IMG/VR virus record: IMGVR_UViG_3300024520_000149
Location: 1 to 43,869 of that record
Strand: one strand, 5' to 3'
Length of the DNA: 43,869 nucleotides
From: a virus
Positions 13,677 through 21,494 of the stretch are shown here, one piece after another. The notes under the pieces are model-generated. The model worked only from the letters and a program-made list of their open reading frames with translations, did no database searches and had not been told where the DNA came from. A program made the translations under genes and the position numbers. How positions within the stretch are numbered: position 1 is the stretch's first letter; each line of letters opens with the position of its first letter.

Positions 13677-14594
13677 ATGACAAAAAATAATAAGACTTGC
13701 CATTTTCTATATGTACCCTTCACTGGCTTAGGACTCTACGGAGGATACCGAGGTCCGCGGTGGCTGAAGAACAGGATACAGATATTCAAACAGTTCGTGG
13801 TTCCTTCACTGCTAGCGCAGACAGACCGAGACTTCATTCTTTGGGTGAGTTGGAGACACGAAGAACGTAACAATAAACAGGTGCTTGATTTGCTAGAGTA
13901 TTTACGTCGCGGAGGATTGAGGGTGGTGTTCACGTATTCGGGCGTCTGCTTCTGGGACGATAAGTATGACGACGTTACGGCTAGGGAACGTCTTGTGTTT
14001 GCGGTTCATCGTTCAGTGGGGGAATTGCACGACGCGATGGGAGAGTGTGACGAAGTTCTGATGACTATTCAACCCAGTGACGATTGTTACCACAAGAAGT
14101 TTGTGGCAGAGACTAAGTACATGCTAAGGGCAAGGAAGTTGCAGGTGTTCGGCTATAAGAGGGGTTACGTCATGGACTACAAGAGTGGGCGGCTTGCAGA
14201 ATGGAACCCAGCGACAACACCGCCGTTCTATACAATCAAATTCAACAGAGACACGTTCACTGACCCGTTCAAACATATGAAATACACGGGGCCGTATAAA
14301 TCACATGAGTATGTTAAGGACTACCTGAAGGCTAACTACTCAGAAAAACGCGGCTTCATCGTAGGAACTCATGGGGAAAACATATCTACAATCTTCGACC
14401 ATCCGTTTACTGGGGCTGACGTAGACGGCTCTGTCCTCTCAGACTTTGGTTTACTGGGAGTTGCGCCGTTGCATATCAGAATGAGTTTACGAAAGATGGC
14501 GATGCGAAAGCTGCCCTACGGATGGCAGCGCAAGCTACGTTACCTACTGGGGGAGAAGTTCTTTTCTGGGATGTATAATTGGCTGAGGGCATGA
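13677..14594 (+). CDS. putative rhamnosyl-transferase-like glycosyltransferase, 305 aa
   Basis: The N-terminus (RWLKNRIQIFKQFVVPSLLA, QTDRDFILWVSW) and the later QPSDDCYHKKFV match my memory of the putative rhamnosyl transferase (Rhamno_transf) family, in which a Asp-Asp pair would bind the metal and donor. The frame is open from 13635. The ATG at 13677 is preferred because AAGGG lies 7 nt upstream and it avoids overlapping the previous gene. It probably adds a sugar to the glycan built by this island. Confidence 0.65.
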   Translation: MTKNNKTCHFLYVPFTGLGLYGGYRGPRWLKNRIQIFKQFVVPSLLAQTDRDFILWVSWRHEERNNKQVLDLLEYLRRGGLRVVFTYSGVCFWDDKYDDVTARERLVFAVHRSVGELHDAMGECDEVLMTIQPSDDCYHKKFVAETKYMLRARKLQVFGYKRGYVMDYKSGRLAEWNPATTPPFYTIKFNRDTFTDPFKHMKYTGPYKSHEYVKDYLKANYSEKRGFIVGTHGENISTIFDHPFTGADVDGSVLSDFGLLGVAPLHIRMSLRKMAMRKLPYGWQRKLRYLLGEKFFSGMYNWLRA

Positions 14595-15217
14595 AGTATT
14601 TTAGAGGCACGAAGCATCACAAAAAGTTCTGGGAAGAGCGCCAAGTTGACTGGGAAAAGGACTATTTGGATACGTGGAAACACCCCCATAGGTTTGCCAT
14701 CTCTGAAATACTCTCGACCTTTTATTGGTTGTTAATGGTGGAGGTTGGTTGTGGTAGTGGTCCGAACTTGGTTAACATTAACAAGCATTTTCCCGGTCGG
14801 CAGGTGGGAGGTGTCGACGTCAACAAGGATGCTATTGAGTTAGCGGCTAAGACCCTTCAGGGGGCGCATCTTAAGGTGAGTTCGGTGGAAGACATAATGA
14901 TGTCCGACAACTCGGCGGACTTGGTGTTGAGTGATATGACGATGATATATGTTAGTAACCCCGACAAGGCTATTAGAGAAATAAAGCGCATAACACGGCG
15001 ACATGTGCTGTTTTGCGAGTTGCACAGCAATAGCTGGTGGGGTAGAATGAAGCTAAGGTATACATCGGGTTATCACGCTCATAATTATAAGAGGTTATTA
15101 ACTAAACACGGCTTTAAGGACATCATCATAGTCAAGTTTCCATCAGGCACATGGCCAGGTGGCAACCCACAAAAGGACTACGGATACTTCATTAAAGCTC
15201 GTAAACCAAAACGATGA
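14591..15217 (+). CDS. SAM-dependent methyltransferase, 208 aa
   Basis: Class I methyltransferase: VEVGCGSGPNLVNI (motif I), VGGVDVNKDAIELAAK with the acidic ribose contact, SADLVLSDMTMIYV (motif IV region), and CELHSNSWWG. It likely methylates a sugar or a glycan end. The ATG at 14591 overlaps the preceding stop (ATGA) and is preferred to the ATG at 14579. Last gene of the sugar island. Confidence 0.85.
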   Translation: MKYFRGTKHHKKFWEERQVDWEKDYLDTWKHPHRFAISEILSTFYWLLMVEVGCGSGPNLVNINKHFPGRQVGGVDVNKDAIELAAKTLQGAHLKVSSVEDIMMSDNSADLVLSDMTMIYVSNPDKAIREIKRITRRHVLFCELHSNSWWGRMKLRYTSGYHAHNYKRLLTKHGFKDIIIVKFPSGTWPGGNPQKDYGYFIKARKPKR

Positions 15218-15672
15218 ACTACATAATTACACTACTTGCCGTAGTCGCACTAATAGAATTATATAGAGTGTGGGTTATTAACGTGCCAGTGTCTCAAAAG
15301 AGGCACTTTAAGGCTAAGCTTCGAGGAACCACGCAAGCACGTTGGGACTTAACTTTCAAGAAATACAAGACTAGCGAGGTGCGTGAGGACATTAGAAAGG
15401 AGTACGACTATATGCAGGCAACTATTTCGGCTCTTGAAGAAATGGAAAAGCAAGAAAAGGACAAGGAAGAGAGGGATAACCAAAAAGACAAAATAACACG
15501 CGGCAACAACGACCTCGAAAGACTCAAAACGCAATTGGCTCAGTTGGACATGGAAATTCACGGAGCTAAACCTTCTAACGAGGTGCCTAACGGATACATC
15601 GGGCTTCAAGAACAAATAGAAGGATATGAAGAACTAGAAGGGATGCTAGGAGATTACATAAAGACTCTCTAA
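15214..15672 (+). CDS. membrane-anchored coiled-coil protein, 152 aa
   Basis: Residues about 3-20 (YIITLLAVVALIELYRVWV) form one membrane helix. A basic stretch follows and then a long Glu/Lys/Gln-rich segment (about 62-110) that reads as coiled coil. Overlaps the methyltransferase by 4 nt. It might be a spanin-like or glycan-export accessory protein, but nothing identifies it. Confidence 0.6.
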   Translation: MNYIITLLAVVALIELYRVWVINVPVSQKRHFKAKLRGTTQARWDLTFKKYKTSEVREDIRKEYDYMQATISALEEMEKQEKDKEERDNQKDKITRGNNDLERLKTQLAQLDMEIHGAKPSNEVPNGYIGLQEQIEGYEELEGMLGDYIKTL

Positions 15673-15710
15673 AACTTGCAATTCTTGTTATCTTTGTCAT
15701 ACTCACCTGT

Positions 15711-15845
15711 ATGGACAAACCTCAATACAAATTTATTCCAGTACGCGAAGAAACACATCATCTTACTAAGTTGGGTGCAGCAAAACGCGGCATGATCTTT
15801 GACGAGTACCAGCAACACTTATTATCATTAGACGATGAAGTATGA
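15711..15845 (+). CDS. small hypothetical protein, 44 aa
   Basis: The frame MDKPQYKFIPVREETHHLTK ... DDEV ends with an ATGA overlap onto the next gene. Composition is balanced and coupling fits the operon style. No family recognised. Confidence 0.5.
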   Translation: MDKPQYKFIPVREETHHLTKLGAAKRGMIFDEYQQHLLSLDDEV

Positions 15846-16093
15846 CATTCATAGAAGACAAGGTTGAGGAGTTAATGGGCATTGTCATGGAAAGCACGGG
15901 CACACAAGAAATTGCTACGGGAGATATTAAAGAAGCTCTCACCACAACTCTCAAAGAAGCGACGGAGCCAGATATGGTTCGTGTTGGAATGTTACGTCAG
16001 TGGCTCAACGAAGACCGAATAACAGACCCCGAGAAAATGGTCACTAACGAAGACATAATTAGCTGGCTCTCTAACACACCACACCATGAGTGA
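15842..16093 (+). CDS. hypothetical acidic protein, 83 aa
   Basis: A Glu/Thr-rich, probably helical protein (TFIEDKVEELMGIVMES ...). Start overlaps the previous stop, end overlaps the next start. No family recognised. Confidence 0.6.
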   Translation: MTFIEDKVEELMGIVMESTGTQEIATGDIKEALTTTLKEATEPDMVRVGMLRQWLNEDRITDPEKMVTNEDIISWLSNTPHHE

Positions 16094-16205
16094 GAGAAAC
16101 TACCACAAACCAAAAGTCACTAAGATGTACTGCTATTGTGAACGGTGCGAAGATATTTACAGAACATCTTTCAGACCTTTATCAATTATAAGTCGAGTTA
16201 ATTAA
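16086..16205 (+). CDS. small Cys-rich protein, 39 aa
   Basis: The frame contains MYCYCERCEDIY, a compact CxCxxC cluster that could bind zinc, in a basic background. It overlaps the previous gene by 8 nt and ends 5 nt before the next ATG. Function unknown. Confidence 0.5.
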   Translation: MSERNYHKPKVTKMYCYCERCEDIYRTSFRPLSIISRVN

Positions 16206-16210
16206 GAAAC

Positions 16211-16573
16211 ATGAAAGAAGAAGTAAAAATAGGAGGCGTTGTATACGTTCCAAAAAGTGAAGTTAAAGCGGGTGCAAAAAAGAAAAAGAACATGAAGTAC
16301 GTGATTGTCCGCACTTACTCAGCGGGTGTGTTTGCAGGGTACTTAGAAGAGCGTACTGGCAAGGAAGTGATTATGCGAGATGCGAGGAAACTTTGGTACT
16401 GGGATGGTGCCTCAACTCTGTCGCAATTAGCAATGGAAGGTGTTTCAAAGCCAGATACATGTAAGTTTCCTTGTGAAGTAGACAAGATAGAACTATTAGA
16501 AGCTGTTGAGATTCTTGATTGTACCGAAGCCGCACGGGAGTCCATTGCTAAAGTACCTGTATGGTCGAGCTAA
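16211..16573 (+). CDS. DUF6948-like protein, 120 aa
   Basis: The central part (MKYVIVRTYSAGVFAGYLEE, then VIMRDARKLWYWDGASTLSQ, then CKFPCEVDKIELLEAVEILD and KVPVW) matches what I remember of DUF6948 proteins, small beta-rich proteins common in phages and often followed by a Gly/Ser-rich repeat gene, exactly as here. Function unknown. Family name from memory. Confidence 0.7.
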   Translation: MKEEVKIGGVVYVPKSEVKAGAKKKKNMKYVIVRTYSAGVFAGYLEERTGKEVIMRDARKLWYWDGASTLSQLAMEGVSKPDTCKFPCEVDKIELLEAVEILDCTEAARESIAKVPVWSS

Positions 16574-16815
16574 CCAATAATGTGATGCGTGGCTCTGGCT
16601 CTGGCTCTGGCTCTGGCTATGGCGATGGCTCTGGCTCTGGCTATGGCTCTGGCTCTGGCGATGGCTCTGGCTATAGCGATGGCTATGGCTCTGGCTATGG
16701 CTATAGCGACGGCGATGGCTCTGGCTCTGGCTATGGCTATGGCTCTGGCTATGGCTCTGGCTATGGCGACGGCGACGGCGACGGCTCTGGCTCTGGCTCT
16801 GGCTATGGCGATTAG
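16561..16815 (+). CDS. Gly/Ser/Tyr/Asp repeat protein, 84 aa
   Basis: After MVELTNNVMRG the protein consists only of Gly alternating with Ser, Tyr or Asp. It is encoded by hexanucleotide units GGCTCT, GGCTAT, GGCGAT and GGCGAC. It overlaps the DUF6948-like gene by 13 nt, the pairing known from other phages. A second frame through the same repeat (Met-Ala-Leu repeats, from 16589) is equally open, so the coding frame rests on the gene context. The protein is likely disordered or phase-separating; the repeat is prone to slippage. Confidence 0.6.
   Translation: MVELTNNVMRGSGSGSGSGYGDGSGSGYGSGSGDGSGYSDGYGSGYGYSDGDGSGSGYGYGSGYGSGYGDGDGDGSGSGSGYGD
16590..16812 (+). repeat. tandem hexanucleotide repeat
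   Basis: About 37 consecutive units of GGC followed by TCT, TAT, GAT, GAC or AGC. The G-C-rich strand composition is unlike the flanking AT-rich sequence. Unit order is irregular, pointing to ongoing expansion and mutation. Confidence 0.95.
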
Positions 16816-16827
16816 TAATTAAGAGAC

Positions 16828-16995
16828 ATGAATATGGAAAACATATGTGATTACGGAAAGTTTGACCAAAATGAAGAAAAGTGTACCAACAAAGCATTTC
16901 ATGTATGTATGTGTTGCGGTAGTAATATATGTTACCCGCACCAAGATAGAAACACCTGTCCCTACGGCGGCATGGGAATGATTGAAATAATTTAA
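16828..16995 (+). CDS. small Cys/His-rich zinc protein, 55 aa
   Basis: The frame begins MNMENICDYGKFDQNEEKCT and contains HVCMCCGSNICYPHQDRNTC; seven or more Cys and two His resemble a B-box or AN1-like compact zinc fold. Function unknown. Confidence 0.6.
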   Translation: MNMENICDYGKFDQNEEKCTNKAFHVCMCCGSNICYPHQDRNTCPYGGMGMIEII

Positions 16996-17025
16996 CCTAG
17001 ACCTGTAGTATTACCTCAGACGTGT

Positions 17026-17322
17026 ATGCAACCAATAGAAATCACAGTCAGAACCAACCCAGAAACATACGAAACGCAAGTGTCTGCTGCCGTTGACCCG
17101 CTTTTGGATGCGAAGGTCTTGTTAGAAGGTGTTGGTGTATTAGTCAACGAGATTGAAAAGTTTTCCGCCACAAAACCCGCTGAACTTAATGAAGATAAGT
17201 GGAACTTGAAGCGTGAGCAAATTATTAAAATGATGCACGACTATCTTGATTTAGCCGCTGTTGATTATCCCGAAACTTCTAAAGAAATACCTTCACCCCT
17301 AACCCCACCCCATAAACTATGA
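17026..17322 (+). CDS. hypothetical protein, 98 aa
   Basis: An acidic, probably alpha/beta protein (PIEITVRTNPETYETQVSAA ... ) with a helical middle and a Pro-rich tail (IPSPLTPPHKL). Overlaps the following start. No family recognised. Confidence 0.6.
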   Translation: MQPIEITVRTNPETYETQVSAAVDPLLDAKVLLEGVGVLVNEIEKFSATKPAELNEDKWNLKREQIIKMMHDYLDLAAVDYPETSKEIPSPLTPPHKL

Positions 17323-17506
17323 AGAAGGATAAATTCAAAGGAACATACAAAGCTGTACTCTTGGATTACTCGGAGGTTTAGTTTGGGTAGCTTATATTTA
17401 TTACGTGAGCGATGTTAAAGGTGGTGGAATACAAACTGTTGCCTTTTGGTCTATTTGGTTGATACCAATTCTAGGGGCAACATTTGGAGTTAAAATATGT
17501 ATCTAG
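17319..17506 (+). pseudogene. small membrane protein gene with an apparent frameshift
   Basis: The ATG frame gives MKKDKFKGTYKAVLL and then stops after 20 codons. From about 17360 another frame continues GLLGGLVWVAYIYY, then VAFWSIWLIPILGATFGV, two clear membrane helices ending at a stop at 17506. Adding one base near 17361 joins them into a sensible 62-aa protein. Either a real frameshift mutation or a base-call error. Confidence 0.5.
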
Positions 17507-17508
17507 GA

Positions 17509-17537
17509 TAGACGAAGATAAGTGGACACTGTATAAT
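17509..17537 (+). promoter_or_regulatory. promoter of the terminase operon, possibly leaderless
   Basis: TAGACG (17509-17514), 17-nt spacer, TATAAT (17532-17537). The predicted start, about 7 nt downstream, falls on the A of the terminase small-subunit ATG at 17544, so the mRNA may have no 5' leader. The -35 shares the ..GACG core with the promoters at 19669 and 39446. Confidence 0.5.
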
Positions 17538-17543
17538 TAAAGT

Positions 17544-17867
17544 ATGAATCCGGATAAACCCGTAACCAATCGGAGAAAGGATGGAACGTTTGGCGCGAAC
17601 AATAACGCTAATCCTAGCGGCAGACCAGTTGGTTTAACTGTAGTAGGAAAACTGAAGCAGATGTTTGAGGAAAATCCTGCAGACTTTGAAGCATTTGTTT
17701 TGAGGTACAAAGAGAACCCCAATAACGAAAGGCACCTTACAGAAATGATAGATGGTAGACCTAAGCAAGATCTAGCTGTAGATGCAGAGGTGCATAGCAC
17801 CATTGAATTGAGTGATGAACAACTTGAAAGAATTATCAGAAAAAGAGCAGAACAACTTACTGGCTAA
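17544..17867 (+). CDS. terminase small subunit candidate (DUF5681-like N-terminus), 107 aa
   Basis: The N-terminus has FGANNNANPSGRPVG, the basic FxxGNxxNPxGRPxG motif of DUF5681 and related terminase small subunits. A helical, acidic C-terminal part follows (STIELSDEQLERIIRKRAEQ). It directly precedes and overlaps the large terminase gene by about 50 nt, the normal position. It would recognise phage DNA for packaging. Confidence 0.75.
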   Translation: MNPDKPVTNRRKDGTFGANNNANPSGRPVGLTVVGKLKQMFEENPADFEAFVLRYKENPNNERHLTEMIDGRPKQDLAVDAEVHSTIELSDEQLERIIRKRAEQLTG

Positions 17868-19287
17868 AAGAGTTGGGAAGGAATCTTTGAGGGACTTCTG
17901 CGTAGTTACAGATCCTAAGTATGACCCACAGTGGTTCCATGATGGTATTGCACGTATACTTCAAAATGTATACGAGAGAGTTCTGAATGGTGAGAGTCCA
18001 CGTGTTATGATAACCATGCCACCCAGACATGGGAAGTCCGAATTGGCTACCAAGAAGTTTCCTGCATGGGTTTTAGGTAAAGAGCCTGACTTTCCTGTTA
18101 TAGTTTCAACTTACTCACAAGATTTATCAACCAAGTTCGGCCAAGGGACAAGGGATATAATGAATAGTGTTGCGTATAGAGCTATCTTTGACGCGAGACT
18201 GAGAGCAGACACTAAAGCCAAAGCATCGTGGATGACGGAAGAGGGGGGAGGTTACGAAGCAGTAGGAGTTGGGGGAGCGATTACAGGGAAGGGATTCAAA
18301 ATTGGCATCATCGACGATCCATTCAAGAATGATGAAGAAGCTGAGAGTGAAGTCATACGAGACAAGATATGGGACTGGTATATAACTACTTTCTATACCA
18401 GACAGGAGGGTAACGCAGCAATCATTCTGATAAACACAAGGTGGCACGACGCAGACCTTTCTGGGAGGTTATTAGCGAAAGAGAAAGAAGACACAGACAA
18501 CAGCGAGACCGATTTTGATAAGTGGGAGCTTGTGAACTTTACCGCTGTTGCAGAACGTGACGAACAACATAGAAAAGAAGGCGAACCGCTGTGGCCTGGT
18601 AAGTTCTCTTCGGAACAACTGGCTAAGACGAAGAAAACACTCGGTCCCTATAAGTGGTCTGCTTTGTATCAACAGAATCCAGTGGACGAAGAATCTCAAG
18701 AGTTTAAGAGTAGCTGGTTCAGGTATAGGACATTTGAGCAAGTTGCTGCGCTGGATACCAGGAACTTCTTGACGATAGACCCAGCGTCAGCGATGAGAGA
18801 TAAGTCTGATAACATTGGGGCTGTTCTCAACCTTGTTGACTCGGAGAATAAATGGAACTTTATGGCGTGGAAGCTACGCATGAACGCTCCCGAACTCATT
18901 GAGTTCATGTTTAAGACATATTTAGAGTATGGGTTTGAGAAAGTCGGTATTGAGCAAGGTGTGTACCAACAAGTAATCAAACCCTACTTAGATGATGAGA
19001 TGAGGAAGCGGAACGTATTCTTTACTGTTGTCGAGTTGAAACACGAGCAACAGGCTAAGATACTTAGGATTAGAGGGCTCGTGCCCTACTATAGTTCTGG
19101 TAGTGTTTATCATGTGGAAGGCTTTTGTTCTGATTTAGAAGAAGAGGAAGTTCGCTTTCCCAAAGGAGCACATGACGATGTAGTAGATGCTGGTGCGTAT
19201 CAGCTACAACTGGCTGAGGCGCCCTCTAAGGGCCAAACAACTCAGTCAACACCAGCGCAATCTTATTATCCTGAGTTAGGTATATGA
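17815..19287 (+). CDS. terL: terminase large subunit
   Basis: ATPase motor and nuclease for DNA packaging. Motifs: MPPRHGKSELATKKFPAW (deviant Walker A as in many large terminases), GFKIGIIDDPFKND (Walker B with catalytic acid context), INTRWHDADLSGRLL, then the C-terminal RNase-H-like nuclease with FLTIDPASAMRDKSDN, VGIEQG and HDDVVDAGAY. The length of 490 aa is typical. ATG at 17815 is preferred over GTG at 17812. Confidence 0.95.
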   Translation: MNNLKELSEKEQNNLLAKRVGKESLRDFCVVTDPKYDPQWFHDGIARILQNVYERVLNGESPRVMITMPPRHGKSELATKKFPAWVLGKEPDFPVIVSTYSQDLSTKFGQGTRDIMNSVAYRAIFDARLRADTKAKASWMTEEGGGYEAVGVGGAITGKGFKIGIIDDPFKNDEEAESEVIRDKIWDWYITTFYTRQEGNAAIILINTRWHDADLSGRLLAKEKEDTDNSETDFDKWELVNFTAVAERDEQHRKEGEPLWPGKFSSEQLAKTKKTLGPYKWSALYQQNPVDEESQEFKSSWFRYRTFEQVAALDTRNFLTIDPASAMRDKSDNIGAVLNLVDSENKWNFMAWKLRMNAPELIEFMFKTYLEYGFEKVGIEQGVYQQVIKPYLDDEMRKRNVFFTVVELKHEQQAKILRIRGLVPYYSSGSVYHVEGFCSDLEEEEVRFPKGAHDDVVDAGAYQLQLAEAPSKGQTTQSTPAQSYYPELGI

Positions 19288-19493
19288 GACTTCAACTTGA
19301 AATAAAAAACACAGATAACGTAGGTGCGCTAACTGATGAAGATATTGTGCACATGGAGGAGATATTAGAAGCACTGATTACATCGGGAGGACTTACTGGT
19401 GTTAAAGGAGGCAGAACTATTATTCACTTTGATGGTAAGGGAGACTTCCAAGGAGTCGAACACCAACACATGACATGGAGAAGAAGGAAATGA
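19284..19493 (+). CDS. hypothetical protein, 69 aa
   Basis: A small protein with the pattern of strand, helix, strand (RLQLEIKNTDN, DIVHMEEILEALITSGG, RTIIHFDGKGDF). It is coupled by 4-nt overlaps to the terminase gene and to the next small gene. No family recognised. Confidence 0.6.
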   Translation: MRLQLEIKNTDNVGALTDEDIVHMEEILEALITSGGLTGVKGGRTIIHFDGKGDFQGVEHQHMTWRRRK

Positions 19494-19654
19494 GAATTGT
19501 ATTTGACTTTGTGGGAGGGCTAGATAAGAAATATCCTGTTCACTCTGTTACGTATTTTCACTATAACCCCAACGAACAATCATTCGTTATAGATTGGACG
19601 AATAAAACAGTTACGTTACGTGGAAAAACAGTACAACCCAACGAGGGAAGTTAA
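19490..19654 (+). CDS. small hypothetical protein, 54 aa
   Basis: The frame MRIVFDFVGGLDKKYPVHSV ... continues with strand-like segments to a stop at 19654. The ATGA overlap with the previous gene supports it. Function unknown. Confidence 0.5.
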   Translation: MRIVFDFVGGLDKKYPVHSVTYFHYNPNEQSFVIDWTNKTVTLRGKTVQPNEGS

Positions 19655-19668
19655 CGGGGCTTTCTTCT

Positions 19669-19696
19669 TTGACGTAACACGTACAAATAGTATAAT
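19669..19696 (+). promoter_or_regulatory. strong sigma70-type promoter of the portal operon
   Basis: TTGACG (19669-19674), 16-nt spacer, TATAAT (19691-19696). The transcript would start near 19703 with a leader containing CTTAACCCATAAC, shared with the leader at 25569-25581. Confidence 0.75.
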
Positions 19697-19723
19697 TATA
19701 GAAAGTCTTAACCCATAACAGCG

Positions 19724-19754
19724 GGCAGGCGTAGTAATACGCGTGCCTTTATTT
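19724..19754 (+). terminator. leader hairpin / attenuator before the portal gene
   Basis: The stem 19724-19733 pairs with 19738-19747 (9 of 10, one central G-G mismatch) around the loop GTAA and is followed by TTTATTTA. It lies about 20 nt after the predicted transcript start and 9 nt before the portal ATG. It could terminate early transcripts unless antitermination occurs, or control translation or RNA decay. Confidence 0.6.
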
Positions 19755-19756
19755 AT

Positions 19757-21493
19757 ATGCCCATACTAAAAGAAGTTGACACTCTCCTAGAAAAGCTGAA
19801 GGCTGAAAAGGAAGCAGCCAATGAACTGCAAGAACGTAAACATAGCGACTGGAACGATAACTACGAACTGTATCGTAACAAGGTAAGAACTAATCGCCTC
19901 ACTCAGCGGCAGGCGGTGAACATTCCTCTGATGAAGGAGACCATCAAGACTCTTCTTTCTAAGATAGATGACGCACCCAGCATTGAGTGGAAGGAGTTAG
20001 GCGGAGACGAGGGTAAAGAAATCATTTACCAAGAAATCTGGGATACTAACTTTAGAGAAAACAAACTTGAACTGGCTGACGTGATAGACAAGAAGAATGT
20101 CCTACTCTATGGTATTTCAACAAAGAAGTTGAATATTTCTGACAAGGGAGTAGACATAGATGTCTTAGACCCATTTGATGTTGTGTACGACCCTTTAATG
20201 AAGGTTGGCGAAATAGAGACAGCACGTTTCGTAGTCCATCAAAATATCTTCCGAACCTTACGAGAGATACTTGCCGACGACCGTTACACTAAGAAGGGAA
20301 AGGACGAATTGAAGAAGTGGACTAACGCACCCAGAGGAATACTACAGACACATGAGAACCTCGAGGTTTACAGAAAGAAGATGGACAGGTTACAGGCTAT
20401 GGGGGTTTCCGACAGAGATTTCCCGTTGTTTGCTGGTGGCGACAGACTCATTAACCTTACGGAGCACTACACCCAGATGTGGGAGAAAGATAAGTGGGTT
20501 CGTCGTGTTGTTACTTACGCTGACGACGAGGTGGAGCTATTAGACGAACCATTAAAGGATTTGTTAGGAGTAGATTTCTGGCCGTTTCAAATGTGGGTGG
20601 AAGACCCAGAAACTACAGATATTTATAGTGACTCGGTAGCTGACCTGGTGCGGACACCTAACAAGGTAATTAACGTATGGTATTCACAGTTGGTAGAGAA
20701 CAGAACACTAAAGAACTTCCAAATGCACTGGTTCATGCCCGGACAGAACTACACGGCACAAACATACACACCAGGACCGGGAGCAATGTTTCCTTCTCCA
20801 CCAGGAGATGACATTAACAAGGTTATAAAACCTGTAGAGATTAGTGGACTGGACGACACGATGGGAGCTATCGAAGCTCTTACTACTATTGTTGAACGGG
20901 CGACTGGTGCTACTGCATTAGAGAAAGGTGAGAGTGAGGGGGGGCAGCAAACTCTAGGAGAGGTTGAAATCCTAGTAGGGAAATCAGTAGAGAGGGCTAT
21001 AGGTTTTGCTAAGTTCTATCGCATAGCATGGTACGAGACTTGTGTGAAATGGAGTAAGATTATGCACGCTAATAAGCCGCGCATTATTGAGCTTTATAAA
21101 GTGGGAGGCACGGGCAAGGTTTACACAAAGCGTGCCTACGCTGCTGACTGGAACTCTAAAGTTGGTTACGAACCACAGGTAACTTCGTCATCAGAACAGG
21201 AACAGAACGAAATCAAATCTATACAGAAGTGGCAGTTCATCATGCAGCAGCACCCAGAGAACATGGTTCTTAGGAAGGTGGCTTTGAAACGTGAACTCGA
21301 ACTTCTTGACCTTACACCAGAAGAACAAAAGCAGATTACTGACGAGTTCGAGAATCCAACACAAGCGCAAAGACAAGAGCAGCCGACACAGCAACAAGCG
21401 CAACAACAACAAGCAGCCACAGCGCAAGCAGCACAACAAGATGACGGAGTGGTACAAGAGATACAAAGTAGCTTAGCAGAACTAGCGGCATAA
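19757..21493 (+). CDS. portal protein, 578 aa
   Basis: Follows the terminase and has features of podovirus/myovirus portal proteins: a helical N-terminus (TLLEKLKAEKEAANELQERK), WNDNYELYRNK, the wing region with FDVVYDPLMKVGEIETARFV, HYTQMWEKDKWVRRV, the stem/crown region with VSNVWYSQLVENRTL-like segment and ALEKGESEGGQQTLGEVEIL, and a Gln-rich C-terminal tail (about 530-565). It forms the dodecameric DNA gate at the capsid vertex. Identification rests on position, size and motif style. Confidence 0.85.
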   Translation: MPILKEVDTLLEKLKAEKEAANELQERKHSDWNDNYELYRNKVRTNRLTQRQAVNIPLMKETIKTLLSKIDDAPSIEWKELGGDEGKEIIYQEIWDTNFRENKLELADVIDKKNVLLYGISTKKLNISDKGVDIDVLDPFDVVYDPLMKVGEIETARFVVHQNIFRTLREILADDRYTKKGKDELKKWTNAPRGILQTHENLEVYRKKMDRLQAMGVSDRDFPLFAGGDRLINLTEHYTQMWEKDKWVRRVVTYADDEVELLDEPLKDLLGVDFWPFQMWVEDPETTDIYSDSVADLVRTPNKVINVWYSQLVENRTLKNFQMHWFMPGQNYTAQTYTPGPGAMFPSPPGDDINKVIKPVEISGLDDTMGAIEALTTIVERATGATALEKGESEGGQQTLGEVEILVGKSVERAIGFAKFYRIAWYETCVKWSKIMHANKPRIIELYKVGGTGKVYTKRAYAADWNSKVGYEPQVTSSSEQEQNEIKSIQKWQFIMQQHPENMVLRKVALKRELELLDLTPEEQKQITDEFENPTQAQRQEQPTQQQAQQQQAATAQAAQQDDGVVQEIQSSLAELAA

Positions 21494-21494
21494 C

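Noticed and set aside
19724-19754. Ordinary intergenic terminator before the portal gene
   Set aside because: It lies downstream of a promoter and directly before a start codon, so it is described as a leader hairpin instead of the end of the upstream operon.
21166-21476. Cys/Leu-rich minus-strand frames opposite the portal C-terminus
   Set aside because: They are complements of Gln-rich codons and have no supporting signals.
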